This document shows positions 10,801-22,531 of a DNA stretch of 64,000 nucleotides, one piece after another. A program made the position numbers and the translations under genes. The first letter of the stretch is position 1, and every line of letters starts with the position of its first letter. The stretch is taken from the NCBI GenBank assembly GCA_964019415.1, contig OZ025879.1, positions 1,269,810 through 1,333,809 on the forward strand, read 5' to 3'. Under the pieces are notes generated by a model, which saw only the letters and a list, made by a program, of their open reading frames with translations, made no database searches and was not told the origin of the DNA. Origin of the DNA: Ianthella basta. Taxonomy: Eukaryota > Porifera > Demospongiae > Verongiida > Ianthellidae.

Positions 10801-13800
10801 CGAACCAGGGTCTGCTTTTTGCAACTTCAACAAAGTTTCCTCAGAGTATGGTTCCATCTGATCCACCACAATGGTGTCCAGCTGTCTCTGGTCCTTGGCT
10901 AGCTCCCATCTGCGACCAGGTGGGCTTCTTCTAGGAAGAGGTGCATATGCACAATTAGGGTCAAACACACAGAAGTGCTCTGGCTGTCCTCCTTCCTTGT
11001 GGGACACAAACATGGGACAGTCAGTGACGTGGTAGGCCACATTGAAGCCAATTCCAAACCTGCCAATGGTCTCAGGAGTGTCCTGCTTCCCTCCTCGGCC
11101 CAGCTTGGTGATGCCTTTGATGTCCTCATCAGAAAACTTTCTGTCATTGAATATCATCAGTGATGGCATCTCTTGTAGCTTTTTCCAGTTTGTCTGCTTA
11201 GAGAATAGTCTTTCTGTTTTGAACTTTCTCTGGTCAAGGATGAAGGCTATTTCAGAGGCTCCTGCATCATCAGCATTCTGCACAAACTCCTTGAAAATGG
11301 AGGTATCAGCATGGTACCCACGAAGGATTCCATTTAGTCTATCACACAGATCCTCACACTGACCATAGTCCAGACCACCCATAAAACTGCTGTCACTATA
11401 GCTCTCCAGAAGTGCCTCAAGTGGACTCTCTATGCCAAGTGAGGAAGCAATCTCCCATGAAATATTGGGGTGAAGATAATATCGCTTGGAGCCATCACAT
11501 TCAGAAAAGGCGAGGAAAGTCTCATTGTTCTTCAGCCATTTCAAGTCACGACTGTCCATGTACATCAAACAAGAGCATTGTCTCATAACAGATTTATTGT
11601 CAGGCAGGTACAACTGCTTTATCATATCTTCATTGTTGACATCACTGATTTGGTCGTTGGGATCAGCATAGCTATCACTATCTGCACCAGGCTCCTTCCA
11701 ATGAGGTGACAACCTAGTAGCTACCATGGTCACAAACTGAATCATTGTCTTTGAAACTGGTTTCTCCTCAAAATCATTTGCAATTTGCTTCAACATGTCC
11801 ACAAGTTGGTCATCTGATGCACGCTGCTTCACCCCTAGCTTGGGAAAGAGAGAGAGACAATGTTTAGATACATCTTGTAGGTGAACAAGGTATGGAGGGC
11901 ATTCAAGGGATTCATCCAGGAACACATGACTAGCCAAATGAAAGCCATCCTTCCAAATGAATGCCGCACCATCCAACATTTGCTTTATCTCAGTCAGTGT
12001 CTGTGTCTCCTGCTGTTGCATGGTACCAGCACGGGTAGCAGGGACTTGGGATGAAAGGTTGAAATAAATGCTTTGTGTTGCAAGTGATATTATCTCTTTC
12101 TCCTTTGCAGACAGCAACTGGTTTTCCCTCTCCTTCCACCATTCAACAATACACTTGAGCTGAAGAAGCACATTCTGCACACTAGGGCTGCAATGAAAGA
12201 GTAAAAGTCTATCAAGGTCAGTGAAGTTTGTTTGCTGAAACTGTGTGCTATCCAGGAGCTGACTGGTTGCAAATACTAAATTCTTCCATGCTGGAAGGAA
12301 GAGGTCCTTAGAGCATGCAAAGGTCTCTGCATTTCCAGACCAGCAAATGGATGTGTCAGCTGGTTGTCCCATCACTGGAAGAAATGGAATAGTGGACAGT
12401 TCCTTAGTCAGTGCCGCATCTTCAGAAGACATTTTACAGTGTCCTTCTCCTTGTCGCACCAGCATGTGATGATAGTGGCATGACACAAGGTAGGTTACTA
12501 GATCACAACTTCTCTTGCTTGCTCTTTCAAAACCCTCAGCTTCCAATAACTGCTGAACACTTGTAGCTCTGTTGGATACATCATTGCTCTTCAATGTGTG
12601 AACTGCTGCTCCCAATAAGCCCAGGACTGATGAGAATTTCTCATACTCAGCTGCTGGGAAACGTCCTTCCCATTCATCAAACAAGTTTGCCAAAAGTGGT
12701 TCACTAGGCATCACTAGGTTATCTGGCTTGCACAGGTCATAATGGGGTTTGCGTGGGATACAGTGGGTGTCACTGAGGAGGCCCTGCAGCCAGTCATAGT
12801 TCACAGACAGCAATTGTAATTTCTCCAAGATGAACAACATCAACTGGTCTCTGATGTCTGATGGGACCTGGAGGATCCTACCCAGGAAGTGAGTCTTACA
12901 GAATTCCTCAAATTCCATCCTCCTGAGATGCTTTTGCAACACTGATGGTACTTGTGCAACAGGCTCATTTTGTTGTACAAGAAGAGCAAATACCATATCA
13001 TACTGCTTCTTAGTGAAAGGTTGTTTTGTGAAATGACTTCCTAACACTACTACTTCTGATGGCCTCAGCCAACAACCATCATCACAAGCCGACCATATCA
13101 AGGCCTCTGGGTGATTTGGCAGCCTTTTCTCAAATTCTTCAGCAAGGAATGGTCTCACACTGTCAGGTTTGTCTGCCGTGGAATGCTTTAGGGGAAAAAG
13201 GCTGTAATAGGCTGAAAGAAACCTTTCCATGGCTGCACTGCTCTCAACTGGTGCTTTCTGAGTAAGGGCAACTAAGAGTGTGAACACAGCCTCAACCAGT
13301 GCATCCTTCATCAGCATCACATTCCAGGTGTCACAGCTGGAGCTTTGAACACCTTTCAATAGGCGTCTGTCTTTGGAGACATCAAAAAAGGCATTCACGA
13401 CAAAGTTGAGTCCTGTCTCAATATCAGATAAAGGGAGGAAGCAAGACACTGCACCCTGGGTGCTCTCAATGGCAATCGATTGTTCTTCCTTCCTGATCTT
13501 CACAGCTACCTCAGCGACAGGGACTAGACCCTGAGACCTGCCATCTTGACTGTTGGCATGTTGAAGACTGGGCCCTCTCCCCATTGCAGAAGACACTTGC
13601 CACATCGTCTCCTGTGGCTGCTGCCTACCACTCCCCACTGAAGTGACTAACTTCATCTTCTGTGAGCAAGGTCTCACACTGCTGAAATGTTCTCTGGGAA
13701 TCCTGAATTGCCTTTCAAAGGCTCCTCCATCAGGGTTTGATCTGGTGACCTGAAAGACCTTGTGCATCCTGTTAAGGGTATGGTCTCTTCTGCACTCAAA

Positions 13801-16800
13801 CAGTTCCACCTTGTTCACATTCTGGAGGAACAACAGTAGTGTGTCAGCAGTTTGAAGCAAGGACTTCTTCAGGGAATCCATTGTTTTTGATCCTTCAGTG
13901 AACACTTCAGTTGAGATTTCACTGACAATCCCCTGTTGACGGAATGGGAATCTGAAGAGTGTTCCATTGAACCCATTCTGGTCAGTGCCAAACACATTAC
14001 AACCAAAAACACCCTGGTAGGGAGCAAGCTGGTCAGAGAAGTAATTCTTCAGTCCTTCTCTCTGCTTCACAAAGTCAATCTGCATGCCTGGCTTGGTAGG
14101 TTGCACACGCTCCCCTAGGTACTTCAGGTGTGGGTCAAATACCTGCAGCCATCTTCGTGTGATGAAGCTGGGGACATCAGTGAGGTGGTATGTGGCACAG
14201 AAACCAACTCCAAATCGGCCAATCTTGGTGTGGTCTTGCTGTTTTGTGGCACCTGCCACTTTGCTGATGTTCTGCAAGTCTTCATCAGAGAAGGTCTTGT
14301 TGTTGTAGGCATACAGAGCAGGTCCTTGCCAATTGGCCATGTCTTTTGTGAGCAGTTTTCTTGTGTTGTGTGTTCTCCAGTCAATCAGGAACTTCACTTC
14401 CGTGGCTCCTGCATCATCTGCATTTTGAATCAACTCTTTGAAGACATCAATACTGTCTCCATAGTCCTCGACCAACCCCTTGATCCTGTGTGTGATTGAC
14501 TCATAGGGTCCAGTGCACTCATAGTCAATGCCAAGTGGTTGTGAGGGAGCAGCACGAATACTCAATGACATTACACCAAAGAAACGGGCAACATCAGAAG
14601 TGATCCTGGGATGAATGAAGTTCACTCCTTGTTCTGACTCAGGTATGTCCAGGTAGTGGTCATGGTATGTGAGGTCTTCTGGTTTGTGCAATCTGCACCT
14701 CTTGCTTGGGAGGTACATGCCCTCAACATACTGCAGCTTTTTCTTCTCCTTTAAGAAATTGGCAACATTCACAGCTATTTCCAAATCTCTGGCATTCAGC
14801 TGCTCTGACAATTCTTGGATCTCACTGACCACCTGTACCCCATCTTCAACTGTGAGGTGGTGCTTCACTCCACTGGCAAGCCACATGCTCTTGTACTTCT
14901 GCAAACAAGGCAGGTCCTGGACAGAGTATCTGTAGGGTGCAAGGGAGCAGCCTTTCAAGGGCCTATGGGCCACTTTGGATTTATCCACAAATCGGTAGTG
15001 TTCATTGCTCCAGACACAAGGACGAGTCCATTGTTGAAAGCACTTTACATCTTTACTGCCCAAGAATTCATAAATGTGCTCCACCGTGTCATTTATTGAC
15101 ATCTGTCTTCCACCAATGTAGCCTAGGCTGCTGGACTGAGTTGCCAATCCACTTGCAGGGAGATCAGTGATGTTCATGAAATGCTGGAGCACTTGCTGGG
15201 CACTGACTGAAAGAAAATAGCCACTTCCACCAACTTGCTCAAGCCTCCTCACACTGTCTTCATATGAGCTGTCAAGGATGGGGCACACAGATCCCACCAA
15301 ACTTGCCAAACGGAACAAATCACTGCCTGCACATAATTCAGAAGGGCAGAATAAGGGTGTTTTTGCTTGGCTTCCAGCCCAGTGTAACTGCTCAGGGTAG
15401 CCACTGGGACGTGAGTGCTCACAGAAGAGGAACTTCTGTCCCTGCACATATTGCAGCAGCTGCTGGCACTGTGCATGATTGGCTACTGTCTGAAGGATGA
15501 GCCTTGAACGCTGTCTTGCTTCCTTCTCCATGTTGCAAGAAAGGAGAAACTGAACTGACTGTGATCTATCTTGCAGAAACCTTCCAAATGTGTCAGCCCT
15601 CTGTGTGACAGTACGCCATGTTCTCAGGCCAAACTGTCTCAGCTTGTGGAAGACTGGTTTAAAGCCATCAGCTGGAGACTTTGCTTCACAACTATGGAAG
15701 AATTCTTGCAGCTTGCTGTCCTCTGGGTCATACAGGGCATCCACTCTACACAGCGTGTTGTCACTAGCTGGAATGCATTCACTACGCCTGATGAACTGTT
15801 CTAGTTCTCCATTTTGCTGTGGTTGAGACATTTCAATAATCCACATTAGAATCTGGTTCCTCGTTTCAATGTTCCACTGAGCGGTGGCATGGTTGAAGAT
15901 ATGCTGCTGCACAAGAGCTCCAAGGGAAAGTGGTGGCCTTCGAAGGACTGCTTGAATTAGCTGCTGATCAGATTCACCTACCTTGACTATCTGAGATGGA
16001 AATGCCAGGTTACTGGGAAATGTAATGGAGTAGTGTGGAAAGATAACTTGACTGTAGTAGCCTAGTTGCATAAAGGTCACACTTTGACTTCCAACTCCAA
16101 TCTCAAACACTGGTAGAGACTGTAGAAATGTGATCTGCTGCCCACTGAGGGGACCCATCATGGATACAGCCTCTGCAAGGTACCTTCGTAAGTATACTTT
16201 CTGAGCATTGTCAAGAATAGCGACTGTTCTTGCTACATTAGGAATCAACTGCAGAGCAGTGAAGAATGTAGTGGAGGACAATACTGGAAGGTACTGGTCG
16301 AGTTGCCAACCAAAAGGTGCATACAAGTGGGAGTCGTTCACTAGAGTGCAGCCAAGGGTCTCAGCAATGCTTTGCATCTGTTTGGAGCTGGCTGATGTCT
16401 TCCTCAACACTGTACTTCCAGAGCTTTTCAAAGCATACAAGGTGACTGAACCCTTTCTGGGTACTTTATCAGGTCCATTCACTGCAATGAGTGGTAGCCC
16501 TGTTACACTCTGCAGCTTCCCATTGTTAGCAATGTACTGCCACACACAGGACAACCAGGAGGCAGGGGGTTGGTTGTACTCACTGGGGTTCCAAGCGATA
16601 CTGGGGACATTGGGATTGTGGCACCAGGCTTGAATAGCAGCTCTCAGGAGGTTGGGGCAGATCACATCTGCAGTAGCTAGCTGTAACCGAAACTGACTGG
16701 AACGAGCCAACCGGAGGAAGTGAGCTTGCAGGTCAGAAGGGAGGCTATTTGAAACTATCTGGCCCTCCAGACCATGCAAAACTTGACTGGCAAGCATGTC

Positions 16801-18365
16801 ACCCTTTGGGAGCACATAGAATGTCTGACTGGAAAATGTGCCCACTCTCCCTGCCTGCTGCAAGGGTACTAGGGGAAGTCCCTGCAAATTGTTAATTCCA
16901 TTAGAAAACACATAGCGAAGAGTTTCTTCAAGGATACCTTCATTCTCTGCGAGGATCCTTGTGGCTGTGTCAGCATCCCTTCTCAGACACTCTCTTGCAA
17001 CATCTGGAGTGATCAGTTTACAGCCCAGAGAGGTGCAACTCTCCTGAACATTTCTGGGGAGGCACACAATGGGGCAATTCAATTGAAGAAGAAAGTCCAC
17101 TACAGAAGTGGGAACTGTGGCATCCAGTGGGACGAAGTAAGCATTAGGTGGCTTGACCCACATGCCATTGTTGGCTGCAGTCCAAAGAACAGGCAAATGA
17201 GACAGGAGAGGTTGAACTCTGTGGATGAGATGCTTCCACACCTCCTCCCTTACCTCACTCATTACTGGGAGGAGTGCATATTGGTCAGCACTCTTCTGAA
17301 GTGTGGTATGTGCCAGGGGAAATCCCTGATATGCTGTCATCATGCACCTTGCTGTCATGAGGATGGCATATGAAGGAGCAATGAGGTGCTCTACAAGGTG
17401 CTTGTTCCAGTTGGCTTCGTCACTGTTGTCATCTGCATCTGGCCAACGCACTCTCCTGCGGTTGTCTGAGAGAGTGAAGTAGCCGTGGATGTGAACTGGA
17501 AGGCCAGTGGAAGCAGTTGTGGACATGGGCAAGAAACAGAAGGCAAATCCACAATTGTTCAGCGTTGAGGGAGGATCAGTCCAACCAATGGACCTACGGT
17601 AGCGTGAAACTACATGGCTTACCTGGTTCTCAACTGAAGCACAATTTACTTGCAAGCATGCTTCATTCTGCAGACGAAAGTCTCCTACAGCAATTGCAGA
17701 AGAAATCGGAGCTGCCAGACCCACCCAGGGGATCACCTTCAACCCACATGCCAGTTCTACCACTTGACGGTCCCTGACTCCAATTGTACTGCACATCAAC
17801 CAGGAGGAGGTGCCTGCTGTTCCAGCTTTCTCAGCAAGTTTGCCTTCCACAGTGACTGTGCATTTGTTGAGGTAGGTGTCTACACAGCCTTGGTTTTGAC
17901 GGAATGAAGTGCATGCAGATCTATACCATTCTCTGCTGCCTTGCACTTCCTGACTATTGACTGTAACTCGCAGTAGGGGTTGGTCAAGTGCACATGGGTT
18001 GCCATCATACAGCTCCAAATCAGTCACATGGTTCAGAAAGAGAAGCACTCGATGTGCCTCTTGGGCAAGGGAATTATAGAGTACCCTCAAAGCTTCTTCA
18101 CGGGTGTATGTGCGCTGAGATATTCCTGAGTGAAACTTCCTATTGCGAAATGCAAAGCGAAACAGTGTCCCCTTATATTTAGAGCTAGATGAGCTAAAAC
18201 CCAGTATACCATCAAATGCTTCCAAATGACCTCGGTACTGACAAAATTCTTTCATTGGGAATTGTTTTCCTGCCATTCTATCACCTCTGGAGTCACGACA
18301 GTCGAGTATGGTCTTATGAGGATCCATCAAACCAACATGGTTATTGCTGACAATGACTGGCAAAT
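4885..18365 (-). CDS. Gene A exon 3: giant sacsin-like body with HEPN domain
   Basis: One uninterrupted exon of 13,481 bp follows a TGTAG acceptor. With exons 1 and 2 it gives 4,613 residues to the TAA at 4885. The join restores HLT-D-LPVIVS, the sacsin repeat signature. Three GHKL/Hsp90-like ATPase motif sets are visible: one in exon 2, a second near residue 1435 (ELIQNADDAGATE...GRFGVGFCATYHLTD) and a third near 2480 (EFVQNADDAGASE...GRFGIGFNVAYHVTD). Each is followed by an FRFPFR-like segment. A Gly/His repeat at about 4320-4390 precedes a HEPN domain at about 4410-4578 (LNDYEAAKVLLEDS, HESMEKCLKALFLALFGL). I see no HPD motif, so the J domain of human sacsin appears absent. Known sacsin is an Hsp70/90-linked co-chaperone; the role here is inferred. 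The distal donor used by B and C is replaced by AAC TAA. An upstream in-phase donor ACA/GTGAGC at 4938/4937 would give a 4,802-residue PARP fusion. Confidence 0.9.
5560..5720 (-). repeat. 30-bp coding minisatellite (Gly/His decapeptide) in gene A
   Basis: About five tandem 30-bp units (plus strand CCTCCATATCCATGATGGTG core) encode repeats of the form GGGGRHHHGY inside the reading frame just before the HEPN domain. Unit length is a multiple of three, so the frame is kept. Genes B and C have only a short Gly/Tyr stretch at the same place. Confidence 0.9.
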
Positions 18366-19401
18366 CTACAATGCAAGCACACGCATGTCATACATCACAT
18401 TAATAGACCTACTAGTGCAAATCAATAGATTGAATTTCATTCTAGTGCAAGTACAGATTAAACCTCTCAACATAACGACATGTCTGTAAATGACTGTATA
18501 TAGCTACGCTTATTATACAGTTTCAATTGGTTACAACACTCAAATTTCGTACAATAGGCTGGGAACCCGCTGAAGGGCTGGTATTCAGCTAGTACAAAAT
18601 GAAAAGCCAACATGATTCACAGTCCAGGTGGACATGGCAAAACCAGACATGGCACAGTGGACTTGTGGTTACAAGGTTATTTGATTGACACTTTGAGGCA
18701 TAAATGTGTTTGCATATAAGTGTCACATGTGTAACTACTCAGAATAGATGCAGACACACTTCACACATATTCTTCAAGCATAGATTGTGTTAAACCCTTC
18801 AAGGATGGATGTATATACCTGGCTGAGAATGCCTTTGCAGTCCTATGCCACTCCAGTGAGCCTGCTATTCTGGTCATGCAGCCATGCACATATACTCCAT
18901 GTAACTTAATTGTGTAACCGTATATACCAGTATACACACAGTGTGTCTTGGGTCACCTGACGCACCCCCAGTCTCTGTTTGAGCCCAGCTTCTGTACAAA
19001 CAAATACAATACTTATGATTGGCTTTATGTGCAGGAGACCCAGTCACCATTTGTTAGGTTCTTATGGATTAGCAGCCTTAGGAATTTACAAGTAGTCTCC
19101 TACCCAGACCCTACCCATTCACCAGCCATTCAATTGTGACCTTATGCAACATTTTATGAAAATGGAGGCGATGAAAGCAGTCTAGATACAAGACTAATCT
19201 GTAATACAATCATAGATTCGAGTTGATTGTTGAGAATGGGGCTATCGCAATAATTTCATAATGATTCAGCAAATTGTAAACTGCAAAGTCCACAACTGAT
19301 TCACATTCATGATAAATCAAGCACCAATTACATGGGTTGGGCTATTTCATGTATAATGAAGACACTGTTATGTCATACCCTCTACATAATCAGCGTCTAA
19401 C
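18366..19401 (-). other. Gene A intron 2
   Basis: A 1,036-bp intron with donor CACAG/GTTAGA at 19402/19401 and acceptor TGTAG at 18366. The phase-1 join restores an aspartate codon in the sacsin signature. I see no other gene inside. Confidence 0.85.
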
Positions 19402-19666
19402 CTGTGAGATGATAAACTGACTGGAAGCCAAGTCCAAATCGGCCAACTTTCAACAACTCTTCCTCCTTCTGGCTCTGGTGCAACTTGCCAATGTTCTTCC
19501 AGTCGCCGTCACTGAACACACTGTTGTTCCAGGCAAGCAGGGCTGGGCCCTGAAAGGGAGCGAGCGATGGCTTCCACAGCACGCCAGGGTCGCGAGGGTG
19601 TTGGCGTGAGTCAATGAGGAATTTGACCTTGCTGGCTCCAGCATCGTCAGCATTCTGAATGAGCTC
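19402..19666 (-). CDS. Gene A exon 2: first sacsin ATPase motif set
   Basis: 265 bp, open throughout, starting after AATAG with ELIQNADDAGASK and ending with FQSVYHLT in phase 1. It supplies the N-box Asn/Asp residues and the glycine-rich GRFGLGF lid motif of the first GHKL-type nucleotide-binding site. Its residues 29-30 read VLW where gene Z has GLW. It joins exon 1 over a 111-bp intron and exon 3 over a 1,036-bp intron. Confidence 0.9.
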
Positions 19667-19777
19667 CTATTGAAGAGAGAGGAATACACGAAGGAAAATA
19701 GCCAAGTAGTTAAAGCGAATGACGAAGTGCATATGCAGAAGTGAACAACATACTTTTTGCTAGTCGCTGTAACGCAC

Positions 19778-19873
19778 CTTCAGAATCTGTCCGCCATCTG
19801 TGTAGCGCTGGAGTAGGTTCTTAATGAAGTCTGTCAGTGGAGGCTGTGTTATGCCGAAGCCGTCGTCAGCCAT
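19778..19873 (-). CDS. Gene A exon 1: start exon
   Basis: 96 bp from the ATG at 19873-19871 (MADDGFGITQPP...) to QILK at a GTGCGT donor. It has the same length and phase as in genes Z, B and C. I chose this ATG because the frame is conserved from it in every copy and the protein then begins at the first sacsin repeat. An upstream non-coding first exon cannot be excluded. Confidence 0.85.
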
Positions 19874-20340
19874 GCCCGAAAGTCTGAAGCGGGTATCGGA
19901 GGGTAGACGGTGGCATCAGCCTAAAGTATAGCTAAATAGACTATATAATAGTCCTTGTGCTCGCGATGTGTGCACCAGATCTTACCTTTTTGCGAAGTCG
20001 TGTACTACAAAAAGATCTATAGCTGTCAGGCATTCACACACGATGAGCAACTACCTTTATTTTAGGGATGAAAGTCAAAGCGGACTGTTTTCTCTTCTTC
20101 TTTTGAGGTCAGGTCACGCTTTTAAGGATTTCCGAGAATGGGAGCGGGAGGGAGCGTACGTCACGTGCACACGGTTCCTAGAATACCGATGCAAAGTGAT
20201 TATCCCATTATGCCTCAGTGTTGTCCCTACATGGTCAGTTCGGGGATCACAATTTATATCATCTTAGCATCTTAGCTCTATGTGGTGTGCCCGTTTCGGC
20301 GTGTAAGTGCTTATACTAAGTAACATGCTTTTTGGTCCAC
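19874..20340 (-). promoter_or_regulatory. Gene A upstream region with E-box pair
   Basis: CACGTGCACACG at 20162-20173, about 290 bp upstream of the start codon, is the gene A version of the motif shared by all four visible promoters. A pyrimidine-rich TTTCTCTTCTTCTTTTGAGG block at about 20087-20106 corresponds to similar blocks in genes Z and C. Exact promoter limits are unknown. Confidence 0.45.
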
Positions 20341-20362
20341 ATCCCTAGCTCTGTTCTTTTTA

Positions 20363-20385
20363 GGGGCTGCCGCAGGCAGCCCCTA
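20363..20385. repeat. GC-rich hairpin
   Basis: AGGGGCTGCC and GGCAGCCCCT form a perfect stem around a 3-nt centre. A related GGGGCGGCAGCCCC core occurs in the hairpin at 21503-21558, so the two may bracket one inserted segment. Confidence 0.6.
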
Positions 20386-20539
20386 TATTGTTTTCAAATT
20401 GACGTTTTCATATGGCTTCATGTTACGGATATATATATATATATATAATACGCCAACCTACGGTTGTGCGTCAATGCTTACATTTATATTGAACGTATTG
20501 GGCGAAGTATTGGGTATAGGGAATTTATATTGTCGGCCA

Positions 20540-20743
20540 TTTTATTCGGCCGGAAGTAGACCGTGTGCGAGGCCAAGGGACTTTGAAAACCGGCTTCGAA
20601 ACGACGTCTTAGCGAACTTTGGACGTTCTCTTCCGCCTCTGATCCTGGAACAGACTCCTACAGCACTTCTGGTCGACGGACAAAGAGACAGCTTTTAGAC
20701 AGCGCCCAACAGGTCATCGACTTCGCCCGCGCCTTCTTCGATA
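20540..20743 (+). promoter_or_regulatory. Possible TATA-less plus-strand promoter
   Basis: GGCCATTTTATTC (YY1-like) and CGGCCGGAAGTAG (ETS-like) lie close together, followed by GC-rich sequence up to an ATG at 20744. This combination is typical of housekeeping-type metazoan promoters. It has not been tested and motif matches this short can arise by chance. Confidence 0.35.
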
Positions 20744-20940
20744 ATGGCCGCGCCCGCCTCGGAGGACTTCACTCCGCCGCCTGGAACACATGACAGGAGT
20801 AACGTAGAAACTGGTGAGCGCCGTGATATGTTGACGCTAACATTCTTTAACCATTTCTAGCGTTGAAAAGCTTAGCTCGCACGGTTGCCCTTCTAAATGC
20901 TCTTCAGAACCTGGCCCACGCGTACTGCGCTGTAGCAAAC
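20744..20940 (+). CDS. Candidate plus-strand gene start, two short exons
   Basis: Exon a (20744-20813) begins ATGGCCGCG and encodes 23 residues rich in Ala/Pro. A GT-AG intron of 47 bp (20814-20860, GTGAGC donor, TTTCTAG acceptor) leads to exon b (20861-20940), with the frame kept (KSLARTVALLNALQNLAHAY) and a GTACGT donor. Together they give 50 residues with a Leu/Ala-rich helical second half. Downstream lie long GT repeats and no obvious third exon, so the gene may be truncated, a relic, or continue past the repeats. I do not recognise the family. It is the only plausible plus-strand coding gene I see. Confidence 0.35.
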
Positions 20941-21087
20941 GTACGTAGCTTTTGCCACCACAGACCACTAGCTACTCTGGCGACTGTGGGTTCCTTGGTA
21001 CATTATATTTCTGTGAATATTCACGGTAAATGCATGTGCTATAAGCAGTCATGTGTCTGTCTTTGCTGGAGATTTCTCTGTGCATGT

Positions 21088-21166
21088 GTGGTGTGTGTGT
21101 GTGTGGTGTGTGATGTGTGTGTGGCCGGTGTGTGTGTGTGTATGTGTGTGTGGCCGGTGTGTGTGT

Positions 21167-21230
<64 letters not shown>

Positions 21231-21294
21231 TGTGATGTATGTGTGGCCGGTGTGTGTGTGTGTATGTGTGTGTGTCTGTGCGTTTGCACATGTG

Positions 21295-21371
<77 letters not shown>

Positions 21372-21375
21372 ACAT
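21088..21375. repeat. Compound (GT)n microsatellite
   Basis: Long GT runs at about 21130-21232 and 21297-21367, with interspersed GTGTGGCCGGTGT units. The long Cys/Val and His/Thr reading frames predicted across it are repeat artefacts. Confidence 0.95.
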
Positions 21376-21502
21376 GTGTATGTGTGTGTGTGGTCATGTA
21401 GCTATGTTTGGTGACTAGTGGTGTATGCATACTGTCACTGAGGTGTATGACACAATGTCATGTGTTACCAATCATGAGTGACAGAGCAGCGACCGAAGGG
21501 AG

Positions 21503-21558
21503 CAAGTATTTCGAGTTGGGGCGGCAGCCCCACGTGTTTTTTTAACTCGAAATACTTG
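21503..21558. repeat. Hairpin with nested stem
   Basis: Arms CAAGTATTTCGAGTT and AACTCGAAATACTTG are perfectly complementary. Inside them is a second short stem, GGGGC/GCCCC. No terminator role is implied in this eukaryotic setting; it is likely the end of a mobile element. Confidence 0.6.
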
Positions 21559-22099
21559 TCTTCTTCTGTTGAACTAGTCTTTATGCTTGTGTTCTTATGT
21601 TAGTGCTACATTGGACCTTTTGTGTCCTAGCACCATTCGGTGCGGTGCACTCTAATAATGATTAAACTGAATTGAATTGAATATAGTGCAACCCTTCCCC
21701 TATTGCGATAAATCATTTTTAATTCAAAATCAACATTCACACATGGCCACTCAGGGCCGTAGCACCCAGTCCGGCCGGTCCGGCCATGGCCGGACCAGTT
21801 TTTGCTGCTGGAACAAAATTCTAAATATTGAAGATATGCATTTTAAACACACTTTCAAATTGGGAGGGGGGTACTGGCCTAAGGTTAAACAACGTTCTAA
21901 AAGCAGAGTGGTCTTGTTACAGTGTTGCAGGACTTAGTTTGAACAAGGAATAGCCAGATACTTAGTCCTCTAACCAACCTTAACGGCGGCAGCCATTTTA
22001 CGGATGTTGCATGAAGTTTTTGACATTTTCTGATGCGTAAAATGGTGTGTTAATCAATCGCCATGCAAAATCAGACAGCACGGTAGCACTTCAGTCATG
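21559..22099 (+). mobile_element. Probable retroelement 3' tail and spacer
   Basis: Positions about 21560-21680 end in a short TGAATTGAATTGAAT array after TAATGATTAAAC. That is the style of 3' tail left by several non-LTR retroelements and SINEs. No reverse transcriptase is visible. The rest to 22099 shows nothing I can support. Confidence 0.35.
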
Positions 22100-22265
22100 T
22101 ACAGCGGATTTATGCAACCTTGCAACAGTTCCCACATCATGGGCAGTTGTTACCTAGGACATGGACTGGTACTGTACTCATCTATTATATATCACCCTGT
22201 TCGTATCCTAGGTAATGACTGCCCGGGTATGGGAACTGTTGCAAGGTTGCATAAATCTGCTGTAC
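22100..22265. mobile_element. MITE copy 2, TACAGC ends
   Basis: A 166-bp element with long inverted ends: TACAGCGGATTTATGCAACC at the left pairs with GGTTGCATAAATCTGCTGTA at the right, extended inward by TTGCAACAGTTCCCA/TGGGAACTGTTGCAA. CATG flanks both sides. A degraded second copy is at 3230-3378. Confidence 0.75.
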
Positions 22266-22475
22266 ATGGACGTATGCATGCAGCATGGTGGTAGATATTT
22301 GTACATGGGAACATGTACGTAGCTTGAATGAGCATATGCATGCAATAGGATAGTCTCTTGTGGCAACCCTTGTTATTGCACACTCACATGTACACTTGCA
22401 CTATAATATGCAGGCGGAGAAACAGAGGATGGTAGCAAGACCGCAAGCGTGGCAAAATATTGGCAGATGTAGGGT

Positions 22476-22531
22476 AGTCAGGCATCACGTGACCCCTCCT
22501 CACGGAAGGAGGGGTCACGTGACGCCTGACT
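22476..22531. repeat. Near-perfect 25-bp hairpin
   Basis: The arm AGTCAGGCATCACGTGACCCC plus TCCT, a loop CACGGA, and the complementary arm differ at one base pair. Both arms contain CACGTGAC. It is isolated from any coding sequence. Confidence 0.75.

Noticed and set aside
20972..21430. Long Cys/Val-rich and His/Thr-rich reading frames
   Set aside because: They are translations of a GT/CA microsatellite on both strands.
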